Assembly: GCF_038396765.1 (NCBI RefSeq)
Contig: NZ_CP150096.1
Location: forward strand, 3,021,001-3,085,000
DNA: 64,000 bases
Direction of reading: 5' to 3'
Origin: Chitinophaga caseinilytica
GTDB lineage: Bacteria; Bacteroidota; Bacteroidia; Chitinophagales; Chitinophagaceae
The notes below the pieces were generated by a model. That model was not told the origin of the DNA, did no database searches, and was given only the letters and a program-made list of their open reading frames with translations. A program made the translations under genes and the position numbers. Shown piece after piece: positions 36,301 through 44,476 of this stretch (the first letter of the stretch is position 1; every line of letters starts with the position of its first letter).

Positions 36301-36671
36301 GGGTTGCTGTTGCCGGGGATGGTGGTGAACGTCAGCATTTTTTTGTTGTTGACATACAGGTCCCAATGGCGGTTGCCGCTGCTGGTGGCCGACGAGTGGC
36401 CCGCCACCCAGCTGAAATAGACATATTTCCCTTTGACCTTCGCGGGAACGGGAGCTGTTTCCCAGACGATTTCCTTGTGGCCGTCTGTAGCGCGGGTCAG
36501 CAGGGCGATGTTGGCATCGTCGGGGAAAGCAGAGAAATACCGGATGTTTTCGCCGGAAATTTCTTTTTCGTATCCGCTGATCCAGTCGATCTGCCCGAAA
36601 TACGGCACTGTTTTTTGCGCGGTCGCCTGTAGAGCACAAGCCGCCAGCGCGGCTATTATCATCATCCTCAT
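33363..36671 (-). CDS. GH38-type alpha-mannosidase, secreted
   Basis: A 1102-residue enzyme with signal peptide (cut near LQATAQK). An extra beta-rich N-terminal part (about 25-275) precedes the GH38 catalytic domain: zinc ligands in HHSHTDIGY (His287/289, Asp291) and the presumed nucleophile Asp406 in MISDVPGYTWS, which is itself a zinc ligand in the family. The GH38 middle three-helix region (about 560-680) contains HEHTWGAHN, and the C-terminal beta domains fill the rest. It would release mannose from alpha-mannosides in the periplasm or outside. Last gene of the mannose operon, 10 bases after the transporter. Unusual relative to cytoplasmic GH38 enzymes are the leader and the N-terminal extension. 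Confidence 0.83.
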   Translation of the reverse strand: MRMMIIAALAACALQATAQKTVPYFGQIDWISGYEKEISGENIRYFSAFPDDANIALLTRATDGHKEIVWETAPVPAKVKGKYVYFSWVAGHSSATSSGNRHWDLYVNNKKMLTFTTIPGNSNPNWSYAGPDSSRIVFMQTKRDGANDAHGLAFLRLPVSAVQPGKPVVLKVVGQAQQSNDWYMTFKFTFQEKVDIAPQPFLLRNGKQPLTLTALHFGMPRTYRVEAGNATYSFVATDGLSNFDVPVTPVQRADSIRVKVLDGKKVITDKFVQLAPIIHRELHFIHHSHTDIGYSHLQPDVLKIHLKNIDDALDMIASTKHYPDEAKFRWNIESLWAVEHWIKQASADRKAAFVQAVKNGDICLSALYANILTGLSLPEEMFHYTDYAQQLRKEFGFTIPSAMISDVPGYTWSTVTALAKGGVKYFSSGPNYLGENHPYLGDRVGHFVRTWGDKPVYWKSPSGEEKILFWTGGKGYSSWHGTAPGAVFERGAKKIAEYLQDLANKNYPYTLVQWRYNVVADNGPIDTAISRFVKEWNEKYSSPKIVLSTPDRLFPAFEKQYGKDLPVVSGDITPYWEDGAASTAQEEGKNRVNSLRLQQIANAYAILSPKRYSSRQFYEAWTNILMFHEHTWGAHNSISQPDVDFVTEQWRIKKQFMQDGDQQTGALATSLLEPFTDATSKKIVVVNTHSWPASGPVEIQVAGASVKDAKGKKSPLQKIHNGRYAFIAENVPPFGSAVYTVSDETVKTATPFKRSAQGLSNGFVSLAWHPGNGSITQLSGPDGHNLAGQFGDQGLNSYWYVPGRDPAGAQTTPALTASVIDEGPVLTVISLKGEAPGARSLEKRIILYAGAKEAVIENIVDKKPVRSKEALHFGFPFGITSPTTTLDAGYGTMRYLDDQLPGSNMDFLYGRRWLNVSDENRGVQWMLLETPMVEPGAMIDERLTISQSHKEWRKDGKPTATWFAYVMNNYWHTNYKSDQEGVSSYRYALRPHAENSGADMEKAAAMFTQPFLSFPLKAGVTVPQSLFSLSNQSVIATSITPQENGSLMVRLFNPEKTAQSTKFVWGSLKPSGLQRLQSGERFAPDAEISLPAMGVHEFFIVP

Positions 36672-36681
36672 AGTCAGTTAT

Positions 36682-38067
36682 TTATTGGCTGATGGGCAGC
36701 ATCTCGCCGGAAGCGATCTCTTCCAGGGTTTTGCCCTTCGTTTCGAAAAGGTATTTTTTAGCGTAAAAGAAGGAGATAAGGCAACAGGCGGAGAAAATGA
36801 AGAACGTGGCCGCCACCCCGATGCCGTCGCGCAGCATGGGGAAGAGGAGGTTCACGAGCCAGTCAGACACCCACATGGTCAGGATGCACATCGACAAAGC
36901 CGTTCCCCGCACGTGCGTCGGGAAAATTTCCGTAGCGATGACGAATTTCAAGGGCCCGAGCGAAAACGCGAAGAAAAGGAGGAACAGCATGATGGACAGG
37001 AGCATCCCCCATCCCGTAACGCCCGCCAGGAAGCAGGTGGCCGTGGCAGCGAGGGCAATCGCCGAGCAGAGCGAACCTACGATGTACAGCGGTCGTCTGC
37101 CCAGGGAGTCGACTTTCCAGATGGCGATGAAAGTGAACAGCGTGTTGGCCGCGCCGAGCATCACCTGGTACAATAGCGCGTCGCTCGCTACGATGCCGGT
37201 GCTTTTCAGGATGGTGGGACCGTAAAAAATAACCGCGTTGATGCCGCTGAATTGCGACAGGGCTGTGAGTACCGCCGCCATAACGAGTAAATTCCGCAGG
37301 GGCGGGCGCATCAGTTCGTTGAACCCGCCGGCCGGTTTTTGCGACAGCGCGGTGATGGCGGTCATTTCGCGTCGCGCTTCTTCCGGGCCGCTGATGTTGG
37401 TGAGGATGGAAAGGGCTTCGTCGTTGCGGCCGTATTGCGCCAGCCAGCGCGGGCTTTCCGGCACAATGGTCAGCAGCAGGAAAAACGCCCCGGCAGGCAG
37501 CGCGCCCACGAGGAACATGCCTCTCCAGACTTCCGCCGCGAACAGCCAGCCCCAAACGCCGTCGGTACTGGCGCCGGCCGCGTGGCGCTGGATGAAAAGG
37601 TTGCTGATGTAGGCGCAGAGGATGCCGATGGTGATAGCGAGCTGGTAAAACGTGACGAGCCGCCCGCGCTGGCGGGCCGGCGCCAGCTCGGAAATATACA
37701 GCGGCGAAATATTGGAAGCCACGCCCACGCCCATTCCTGCCAGTATCCGGAACCCGATGAGCATGGTGTAAGAGGTAGACCACGCAAACCCCGCGGCGCT
37801 CACAAGAAACAGGATGGCGGCGAGGAAAAGCACTTTCTTGCGGCCGATACGGTCGCTGAGGTTGCCGGAGAACAATACGCCGATGATGCAGCCCAGCAGC
37901 GCGCAAGACACGAACCAGCCTTCCTGCGAGGCGGAAAGGCCGAACTGTGATTTCACGGGGTCGATGATGCCGCTGACAACGGCCATGTCGAACCCGAAAA
38001 GAAACCCGCCCAGCGCGGCGATGAGCGTAACGGTGATGGTGAAGAACTGTTGACGGTTTGGCTTCAT
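36682..38067 (-). CDS. MFS sugar porter, probable mannose importer
   Basis: A 461-residue transporter with 12 predicted helices and sugar-porter signatures: GFLFGFDMAVVSG in helix 1, SDRIGRKKVL after helix 2, PLYISELAPARQRGRLV after helix 4, PESPRWL after helix 6, and a C-terminal FETKGKTLEEI motif. It sits between the kinase-isomerase (17 bases upstream) and the mannosidase. A proton-coupled monosaccharide uptake role is typical of the family. The start at 38067 avoids overlap with the kinase gene; 38091 is possible but overlaps by 7 bases. Confidence 0.87.
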   Translation of the reverse strand: MKPNRQQFFTITVTLIAALGGFLFGFDMAVVSGIIDPVKSQFGLSASQEGWFVSCALLGCIIGVLFSGNLSDRIGRKKVLFLAAILFLVSAAGFAWSTSYTMLIGFRILAGMGVGVASNISPLYISELAPARQRGRLVTFYQLAITIGILCAYISNLFIQRHAAGASTDGVWGWLFAAEVWRGMFLVGALPAGAFFLLLTIVPESPRWLAQYGRNDEALSILTNISGPEEARREMTAITALSQKPAGGFNELMRPPLRNLLVMAAVLTALSQFSGINAVIFYGPTILKSTGIVASDALLYQVMLGAANTLFTFIAIWKVDSLGRRPLYIVGSLCSAIALAATATCFLAGVTGWGMLLSIMLFLLFFAFSLGPLKFVIATEIFPTHVRGTALSMCILTMWVSDWLVNLLFPMLRDGIGVAATFFIFSACCLISFFYAKKYLFETKGKTLEEIASGEMLPISQ

Positions 38068-38084
38068 AACGTAGGATTTATAAT

Positions 38085-40703
38085 TCAGCAATGATCGTCT
38101 TTAACGTACGCTACCACGAGGGACGCGGGACTTTCACCTTCGTTGCGGCATGTGTAGGCATTTGCTTCCGCAGGCACCACGAATGTTTCTGCGTAATGGA
38201 ACATTTGTTCTAATCCGCCGGCGGCCACGCTGATCGCGGATCCCGAAACGAGCATGCAGATGTGGCATTGCCCGTTGGTAGGGATTTCCACGGTGCCGGT
38301 GAACTCGTACCGGTCAACGGTGTAGAAATGTTCCGGGTGGGTAGGCAGGTGGATTTTTCGGCCGGTGTCCCAACTCTGCGCGATTTGCGGTTGGGAGATG
38401 AGCTCTTCCGGGACCCGATCGCCCTTGCGGTCGAAATACAGGTTGGCGAAGGCATGATCAAGATGGATGGGGCGCGGCTGGCCGTTGAGGCCGGGCCGGA
38501 GCCAGTCGTACATCTTGAACGTGAAGATATAGGGGGTGCTGCTGATCTCCAGCACGAGGTTGTTTTTTCCGGAGGCGTGAACGGTACCGTTGGGAATGAG
38601 GTAGAGCCCATGCTTTTCCGCGGGGAACCGTTGCACATATCGCTCCACGTCCAGCGGGATGGATTTTTCCTGCGCGTCGTTCAGCGCCGAACGGAATTCC
38701 CGCGGATCGATGTTTTCCTGGAAACCAAGGTACACCGCGGCTTCCGGCTCGCAGTCGAGTATATAATACGTTTCGTCCTGCGTGAAATTTTCCCCGAAAT
38801 GTTCGCGGACGTTTTCCGGGCGCGGGTGGCACTGGATGGAGAGGTTACCGCCGTCGTAAGTGTCGAGGAAATCGAAACGGATGGGGAATTCTGTACCGAA
38901 GCGCTGGGCCGCTTTGCCGAGGAGTTGTTGATTGTTGCGGTAGGCGAGGAAGTCGAACGAAACCTCCATCAGCAAGCCTTTCCCTTCCAGCACGATCCCG
39001 TTTTCAGGCGTGATCAGCTCAAACGACCAGGCGTAATTCACTTCGTCGGGGTTGAGGCCGGCGAGGTGTTTTTTCATCCAGTTCCCGCCCCAGACGCCGG
39101 CTTCGAACCAGGGCCGGGCGCGGAAAGGCGTGCGCAGAAGCTCGTCGAGCGAGGCGCGGAAATCGTCGCCGGTCATGAAGGTGAGGGTTGCTTCCCGTTG
39201 CGCGTCGGCCATGATGGCGATACGCGGCAGGAGGGAGGCTTTGTGCAAGTTCAGTACCGGCCAGTCTACGAAGTAAAAGCGTTTATACGTTGCCGTTTCC
39301 GACCCGATGTTGGTGATACTGCCGGCCCGCATGCGGTATTGAATTTCGTTTTTGGGAACGTCGGCGTAGACCAGCATTCCGTCGGGGGAAGCAAGCGCGG
39401 CGCCCGTTCCGTATATAATGTGGATGCCGGGCGTGCTGGCGGGCCTGAGCATGGCGAGTTTGGACGGATCGAAGAAATCCCCCAGGGCGCCGGTGTATTT
39501 TTTTCCGAACACGGGATCGTCGCCACCGAGGGAAGCGGCGACTATTTCATCGATGACGGAAGTGTCGTACAGGCAGGCATTCACATCGTACCAATGCGCA
39601 GGAATCCCGCGGCGCTGCAAAGCGGTGTGCAATTGCGCACGGAAGGTTTCCCATAGCATGCCGCCGAACCCGTCTATCACCACCCGCGTTTCTCCCGCTA
39701 TCTTTTCTGCCAGCGCATCGAACCCTTCGGCAATGGCGCGGCCGGTTTTGCAGGAAGGGAAAATATTGTAGCCTTCTGTGGGTTGGGCTTGAACGGGCAG
39801 CAATGGCTGGGAACTGAGGCGTGCAGGCGGTTTGGTGGATGCGTCTTTCAACGCGGCGGCGCCGGTGAGGATGCAGGGCTCAGTTTCCAGGCAGTAGGAC
39901 AGGTGGATGTTCAGTCCGTTCAAACGCTGTTGCAGCGCAGGCCCGAAGTGCGCAGCCGCCCGGGCGATGTTACCGCCGATCACGAGCTCTTTACATGCAA
40001 ATGCTTCCAGCCTTGGACGAAGGAAAGCGCCAAGGTTGTCGCCGAAGGTTTCGAAAATGGGGAGGGCGGTTTCGATGTGCACCGTGGCCATTTCGCGGAC
40101 GGAAGTGATGGGTTGTCCCGTGGCGGTGGCGAAAGCGCGGAGGAGCCAGCGGGTGGAAAAGTAATCATCGGCCAGGGCGTCTTCGAACGGTTGGTCGAAA
40201 AACGCGCCGGAAGCGGGAATGCCGGGGCCTGATCCGGCCAGTTCGCCGTTTGCCAGGAAGGCCGATCCGAAACCCGTGCCCAGCGTCAGCAGTACCGTTT
40301 TTTTCCCTTGCAGCTGCATGCGCTGTTGCGCGCCCAATGCGAAACAATGCGCATCGTTCGCAAAAAGCACCGGCAAACCGGCGGTTTCCGGCCTGTCCTG
40401 CAACGCCTGCTTCACATGCAGCCCGAAAAGCTGTCCGAATTTCCCCACCGTTGCCGGGATGGCGCAGACGCCCTTTTTGTAATCGAACGGCCCGGGGAAC
40501 GCGATCCCGATGGCCACCGTTCCTTCCATCATCACCTCGCCGATGCATGCGGCGATGGTACCGATGACGGTCTCCGCCGGTGCATGTGAATCCAGTTGGC
40601 GATGCGCCATGCGCAAAGGCGCGTCTGGCGCCCCGTCGTTAAATATTCCGGCGGAAACATGGCTCCCGCCTACATCCACCCCAATTCGTCGTTGTGCTTG
40701 CAT
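38085..40703 (-). CDS. ROK-family sugar kinase fused to class I mannose-6-phosphate isomerase-like enzyme
   Basis: An 872-residue fusion. Residues 1 to about 295 form a ROK kinase: GVDVGGSH phosphate loop, AFPGPFD, catalytic Asp117 in FANDAHC and GTGFGSAF. The usual ROK zinc motif CxCGxxGC is absent. After a linker rich in Pro/Gln (about 296-312) comes a segment that looks like a degenerate P-loop kinase (VVIDGFGGMLWET, about 333-480), then a cupin isomerase domain to the end with the metal motifs SIQCHPRPE, DETYYIL and PNGTVHASG. Together with mannosidase and sugar porter it should phosphorylate mannose and isomerise mannose-6-phosphate to fructose-6-phosphate. First gene of the operon. Kinase substrate is inferred. 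Confidence 0.82.
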   Translation of the reverse strand: MQAQRRIGVDVGGSHVSAGIFNDGAPDAPLRMAHRQLDSHAPAETVIGTIAACIGEVMMEGTVAIGIAFPGPFDYKKGVCAIPATVGKFGQLFGLHVKQALQDRPETAGLPVLFANDAHCFALGAQQRMQLQGKKTVLLTLGTGFGSAFLANGELAGSGPGIPASGAFFDQPFEDALADDYFSTRWLLRAFATATGQPITSVREMATVHIETALPIFETFGDNLGAFLRPRLEAFACKELVIGGNIARAAAHFGPALQQRLNGLNIHLSYCLETEPCILTGAAALKDASTKPPARLSSQPLLPVQAQPTEGYNIFPSCKTGRAIAEGFDALAEKIAGETRVVIDGFGGMLWETFRAQLHTALQRRGIPAHWYDVNACLYDTSVIDEIVAASLGGDDPVFGKKYTGALGDFFDPSKLAMLRPASTPGIHIIYGTGAALASPDGMLVYADVPKNEIQYRMRAGSITNIGSETATYKRFYFVDWPVLNLHKASLLPRIAIMADAQREATLTFMTGDDFRASLDELLRTPFRARPWFEAGVWGGNWMKKHLAGLNPDEVNYAWSFELITPENGIVLEGKGLLMEVSFDFLAYRNNQQLLGKAAQRFGTEFPIRFDFLDTYDGGNLSIQCHPRPENVREHFGENFTQDETYYILDCEPEAAVYLGFQENIDPREFRSALNDAQEKSIPLDVERYVQRFPAEKHGLYLIPNGTVHASGKNNLVLEISSTPYIFTFKMYDWLRPGLNGQPRPIHLDHAFANLYFDRKGDRVPEELISQPQIAQSWDTGRKIHLPTHPEHFYTVDRYEFTGTVEIPTNGQCHICMLVSGSAISVAAGGLEQMFHYAETFVVPAEANAYTCRNEGESPASLVVAYVKDDHC

Positions 40704-40821
40704 GTAGATTTATATCGGTCTTTTGATGTTACTGATCTGCTTGCTATGGATATTTTCGGTCCCGACGGGATTCCCGTTTGCCGGGTGCCGTTCGGGCCTG
40801 TTCACTGTTTATACATCCATA

Positions 40822-40837
40822 TTGTACATATGTACAA
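40822..40837. promoter_or_regulatory. Perfect 16-base palindrome, GntR-type operator candidate
   Basis: TTGTACATATGTACAA is a perfect inverted repeat. A degenerate second copy, TTTGT...GTACAAA, lies at about 40848-40865. GntR/HutC-like regulators use TGTAnnTACA-type sites. It lies about 120 bases before the kinase-isomerase start and about 80 before the divergent protease. No GntR gene is in the window. Confidence 0.6.
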
Positions 40838-40916
40838 ACATATTCAATTTGTCCATCGGTACAAAAATAATTTTCGACTGGCGGTAAGAATGATGCAAGT
40901 GAGGGCTTTATATAGT

Positions 40917-42530
40917 ATGTTTTTGAAGAAAGCGGCCCTGGTGGCCTTATTTTTCGGGTGTTTGACCGCCTGTTTACCGGCGTCGGCGCAAGACGGTATT
41001 TCCGCCACGATGGCCGTCCAGCAAGCGATCCGTAAATCCGGGCGTGCGGTGGTGAAGGTCTTTGCGTTCGATACGGTGAAGCAGGTGCAAACCGGCGGAC
41101 CGTTCAGCGCGGTGGTCGTTTCCGCGGATGGATGGCTGCTGACGGCCGCCCATGCATCGCGGCCCGGGCATACCTACCTCGTTACTTTTCCCGGCGGGAA
41201 AACCGCGCTGGCCGTAGGGATGGGCCGGATCGACACCGACGAAAAAGAAACCCTGCCAGACATCGCCACGATGAAGCTCCTCGCCGCCGGCCCATGGCCA
41301 TTCGCGGAAATGGGCGCCGCGGCGAAAAAGGGAGACGCCTGTATGATGCTGGCTTTCCCCGAATCCACCGGGCTGCCGTTCCCCACGCTACGCTTCGGGC
41401 TCGTCACCGATCCGGCAGACGGGCACGGGTTCCTCATTTCCGGATGCACGATGGAAGTGGGGGATTCCGGCGGGCCGGTTTTCGATATGGACGGCAGGGT
41501 GATCGGGGTGAACAGTCGCTGCCAGGCGGCGGAAGCCCTCAATCATCATGTGCCCGTAACCGAATTCAGGAAATATTGGTCGTCGCTCACCCGGCAGGCC
41601 AATTACCACCAATACCCGCAACCAGACAGCGGTTGGGATGTGCCCGTTCCCCCGGCGATCGTTCCCGTGCTTCCGCCGCGCACGCTGGCGATACAGGGCG
41701 CGGTTGGGTTGATCAGTAAAGGAAAAACGACCGGCGGAACGGTCTGGCGTTCCGGTAAGCGGGGAACGTTCATCATCGGCAAGCTTTCCGAACTGGGGGA
41801 TACGGTTTGGTTGAAAACAGCCGGTGGAAAGGAAATCCGGTTGAAAGTAGTGGCGCGCGATCCTGGAAATGACCTGGTATTGCTGTCTGCCGGAAAGGAT
41901 CTCCGCTTGCCGGGTGTGGAAAATCTCGCGCGGAATGGGGAGGAGCCTGTGCTTGGAGGGTTCCTTTTCGCCGCGCTGCCAGGCGGAAAGCAGAAAAGAG
42001 GGATCACCGGCACCGGGACGTTCGACATGCCGCCCCGCCTCAGCAGCGGGTATTTCGGCGCGAAGCTGGTTGAGAAAAACACCGGTGCCTCCATCGCGTT
42101 CCTCGATCCGCAGGGCCCCGCATCGCGGAGCGGTTTTTTGCCGGACGATCAACTGTTGCGCATCAACGATCTGCCATCCTCGGGCTTCGTCAACGATCTC
42201 CAGCGATATCAACCCCATCAAACCATCACCATTACTTTTCAACGCGGCGACAGTCTACTCCGCAAATCCGTCACCCTCGCGCAGCGCCTGGAAGCGCCGC
42301 TTAACAACCATCCCGCGGAAATGTATGAAGGCGGGAAAAGCGGGCGCAGGGATGGTTTCACGAAAGTATGGTTCAGCGACCTGCACATCTCTTCCACCGA
42401 ATGCGGTTCACCGGTTTTCGACGAAGAGGCCCGGTTCTGCGGGATCGCCATCGCCAGGTACAGCCGCACTGCGACGGTGGTTTTGCATGCCGCGGAGATC
42501 GTTCGCTGGATGGGATCGCTGTCGCTTTGA
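40917..42530 (+). CDS. Tandem trypsin-like protein with PDZ domain, second unit degenerate
   Basis: A 537-residue exported protein; the leader ends LTACLPASAQ and could be read by signal peptidase I or, through LTAC, as a lipoprotein. The first trypsin fold (about 25-225) has the full triad: His79 in TAAHAS, Asp115 in PDIATM, Ser184 in GDSGGPVF. A second trypsin-like unit (about 258-380 and 465-537) is interrupted by a PDZ domain (about 380-455). Its Ser position reads TECGSPVF, with Cys496, and no His motif is visible. The start at 40917 was chosen for the leader; the frame is open further upstream. Role may be HtrA-like quality control (inference). Confidence 0.8.
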   Translation: MFLKKAALVALFFGCLTACLPASAQDGISATMAVQQAIRKSGRAVVKVFAFDTVKQVQTGGPFSAVVVSADGWLLTAAHASRPGHTYLVTFPGGKTALAVGMGRIDTDEKETLPDIATMKLLAAGPWPFAEMGAAAKKGDACMMLAFPESTGLPFPTLRFGLVTDPADGHGFLISGCTMEVGDSGGPVFDMDGRVIGVNSRCQAAEALNHHVPVTEFRKYWSSLTRQANYHQYPQPDSGWDVPVPPAIVPVLPPRTLAIQGAVGLISKGKTTGGTVWRSGKRGTFIIGKLSELGDTVWLKTAGGKEIRLKVVARDPGNDLVLLSAGKDLRLPGVENLARNGEEPVLGGFLFAALPGGKQKRGITGTGTFDMPPRLSSGYFGAKLVEKNTGASIAFLDPQGPASRSGFLPDDQLLRINDLPSSGFVNDLQRYQPHQTITITFQRGDSLLRKSVTLAQRLEAPLNNHPAEMYEGGKSGRRDGFTKVWFSDLHISSTECGSPVFDEEARFCGIAIARYSRTATVVLHAAEIVRWMGSLSL

Positions 42531-42625
42531 TGAGCCGTTCCGATGTTATTTTGACTTTTGCTTCCTGAATTTTGTTGCTTGCTTGTCTATGTAAGGGAGC
42601 GGCTTTTATTTCGTGCCTTATCGTT

Positions 42626-43180
42626 ATGAAAGGTAGATCAGACGCCGCGTTTCTATTCCAGCAACTGCCGCATGCCAATGGCGAAGCGGTGTTGATGCAA
42701 TTGCACGGGTGCTACTTCGACCGGATTTTCAAGCTGGTCCTTTCGCTCGTAAAACACCGCGAATCCGCTGAGGAACTGGCCAGCGACGTGTTCGTCCAGC
42801 TCTGGCAGCGCCGCGATAAATTGTCTGAAATCAGGAATCCCGAAGTGTATCTCTACGTCACCGCCCGCAACAAAGCCTTCACTTTCCTCAAGCAGCAGCA
42901 TAATTTTACCGATCCGCTCGATGGGATCGATGATTTCAAACTGGAACTGGCCCGGTCTCCGGAAGACCTCCTTATTTCCTCGGAGATGCTCCACCGCATC
43001 AATATGGCCATCAACGAACTACCCCCCAAATGCAAGCTCATCTTTCAGCTGGTGAAGGAACAATCTTTCAAATACCGTGAAGTGGCTGAAATCCTCAATC
43101 TTTCCCTCAAAACCGTAGAGGCCCAGATGGGTATCGCCATGAAAAAACTGGGGAAAGCCATCGCTTTTTCCACTATCTGA
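42626..43180 (+). CDS. ECF-type RNA polymerase sigma factor
   Basis: A 184-residue sigma-70 family protein. Region 2 is visible at about 20-85 (YFDRIFKLVLSLVKHRESAEELASDVFVQLWQ), and region 4 at about 130-180 (LPPKCKLIFQLVKEQSFKYREVAEILNLSLKTVEAQM). It is followed 73 bases later by its FecR anti-sigma and then by SusC/SusD, the standard cell-surface signalling arrangement in Bacteroidota in which SusC with an N-terminal STN domain senses the glycan. The start at 42626 gives the usual family length; 42572 is in frame but adds an unlikely leader. Confidence 0.9.
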   Translation: MKGRSDAAFLFQQLPHANGEAVLMQLHGCYFDRIFKLVLSLVKHRESAEELASDVFVQLWQRRDKLSEIRNPEVYLYVTARNKAFTFLKQQHNFTDPLDGIDDFKLELARSPEDLLISSEMLHRINMAINELPPKCKLIFQLVKEQSFKYREVAEILNLSLKTVEAQMGIAMKKLGKAIAFSTI

Positions 43181-43253
43181 AATTTTTTCATTTCCATTTA
43201 AGGGTACCGGGCATTTTTTGCACTCCTTCTATAAACGACCGGCATTTTTCCAT

Positions 43254-44327
43254 ATGAACAGAATCTGGGAATTACTCGCTAAGAAATTCAGTCAAGAGAT
43301 CACGGAGCAGGAGAGCCGGGAGTTGGAGGATTTGCTCAAAACGCACCAGCGCGATTTCCAGCAGAACGAAATGCTGCAGGCCGCCTGGGAGCTGGATGCC
43401 GTGGCGCCGGAAGACGATGGCGCCCGCGGGCGCAGCGAGTTGCGGCTGAAGAAAATGCTGGGTGAGGTGGCGGTGGAAGTGCCGGGAGAAGAGGCCGTCG
43501 TTCCGTTCGTAGTTAAAAAAACGCATTTCCGGCGATACGCCAAATTGTACATCGCGGGGCTGGTGAATGTGGCGGCCATTGCCCTGGTATTGGTGTTGCC
43601 GCGTTTGGGAGGAGGCGATCCGCTGTACAACAAGATCAATACGGAGCGCGGCGCCAAAACCACGGTGCATTTGCCCGATGGGTCTGTCGTAACCCTCAAT
43701 TCCGGCAGCCGGCTGAGTTACAACAAGGATTTCGGCGAAAAGAACCGCGAAATCAGGCTGGAAGGGGAAGCCTATTTCGATGTGGTGAAAAACCCCGGCA
43801 TGCCGATGATCGTTTCCACCGGGAACGTGGAAGTGAAAGTGCTCGGTACCACCTTCAACGTAAAAGCCTACCCGGAAGATTCGGTAGTGGAAGCGTCCCT
43901 GTTCACCGGTACCATCCAGCTGACCACCGAGCAGGACCCGGAACGGGTGATCATGATGCGCCCCCGGGAAAAGGTCACCATCAGCCATCAGCACGATCAA
44001 CTCGCCACCGCAGCTTCCACCCGCGATAAAATGAACGAAACCGTTTCCCTCCGGCAGGTGATGTTCAACCGGTCAGACAGCAGTTTCGACGAAACCGCCT
44101 GGATGAAGAACAAAATCGTTTTCAAATCCGTCCGCTTCCGCGACGTAGCCAACGAATTACAGCGTAAATTCAACACAGACATACATTTCAACGATACCAT
44201 TTTCCAGGACATCCGCATAACGGGAACATTCTCCGATGAATCCATCCACGAGATCATTCTTGAATTGCAGCAAACCATACCATTTCAGTACACCAGTTCG
44301 GGCCATAAAATCTATATCAGCCAATAA
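43254..44327 (+). CDS. FecR-family anti-sigma factor
   Basis: A 357-residue inner-membrane regulator: a cytoplasmic N-terminal part with a short helical sigma-binding region, one membrane helix at about 96-113 (YIAGLVNVAAIALVLVL), the FecR domain (TTVHLPDGSVVTLNSGSRLSYNKDF, then LEGEAYFDVVKNP and VLGTTFNVKAY) and a C-terminal DUF4974-like STN-related domain (about 285-357). It relays a signal from the adjacent SusC to the sigma factor. The start at 43254 is the conserved MNRIWELL form. Confidence 0.9.
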   Translation: MNRIWELLAKKFSQEITEQESRELEDLLKTHQRDFQQNEMLQAAWELDAVAPEDDGARGRSELRLKKMLGEVAVEVPGEEAVVPFVVKKTHFRRYAKLYIAGLVNVAAIALVLVLPRLGGGDPLYNKINTERGAKTTVHLPDGSVVTLNSGSRLSYNKDFGEKNREIRLEGEAYFDVVKNPGMPMIVSTGNVEVKVLGTTFNVKAYPEDSVVEASLFTGTIQLTTEQDPERVIMMRPREKVTISHQHDQLATAASTRDKMNETVSLRQVMFNRSDSSFDETAWMKNKIVFKSVRFRDVANELQRKFNTDIHFNDTIFQDIRITGTFSDESIHEIILELQQTIPFQYTSSGHKIYISQ

Positions 44328-44476
44328 TTAAATACCTGTAGAGAAAGGTATTCCACGTCTTCGGCACAGACGCATTTTTATACAACAATGCTTTACATAC
44401 ATGGGATGATGCGGCTTCCGGAAGCCGCAGGTATCGCCTGTTGCCTAATATGTTCATTTTAAAAACCAAAATTGAC

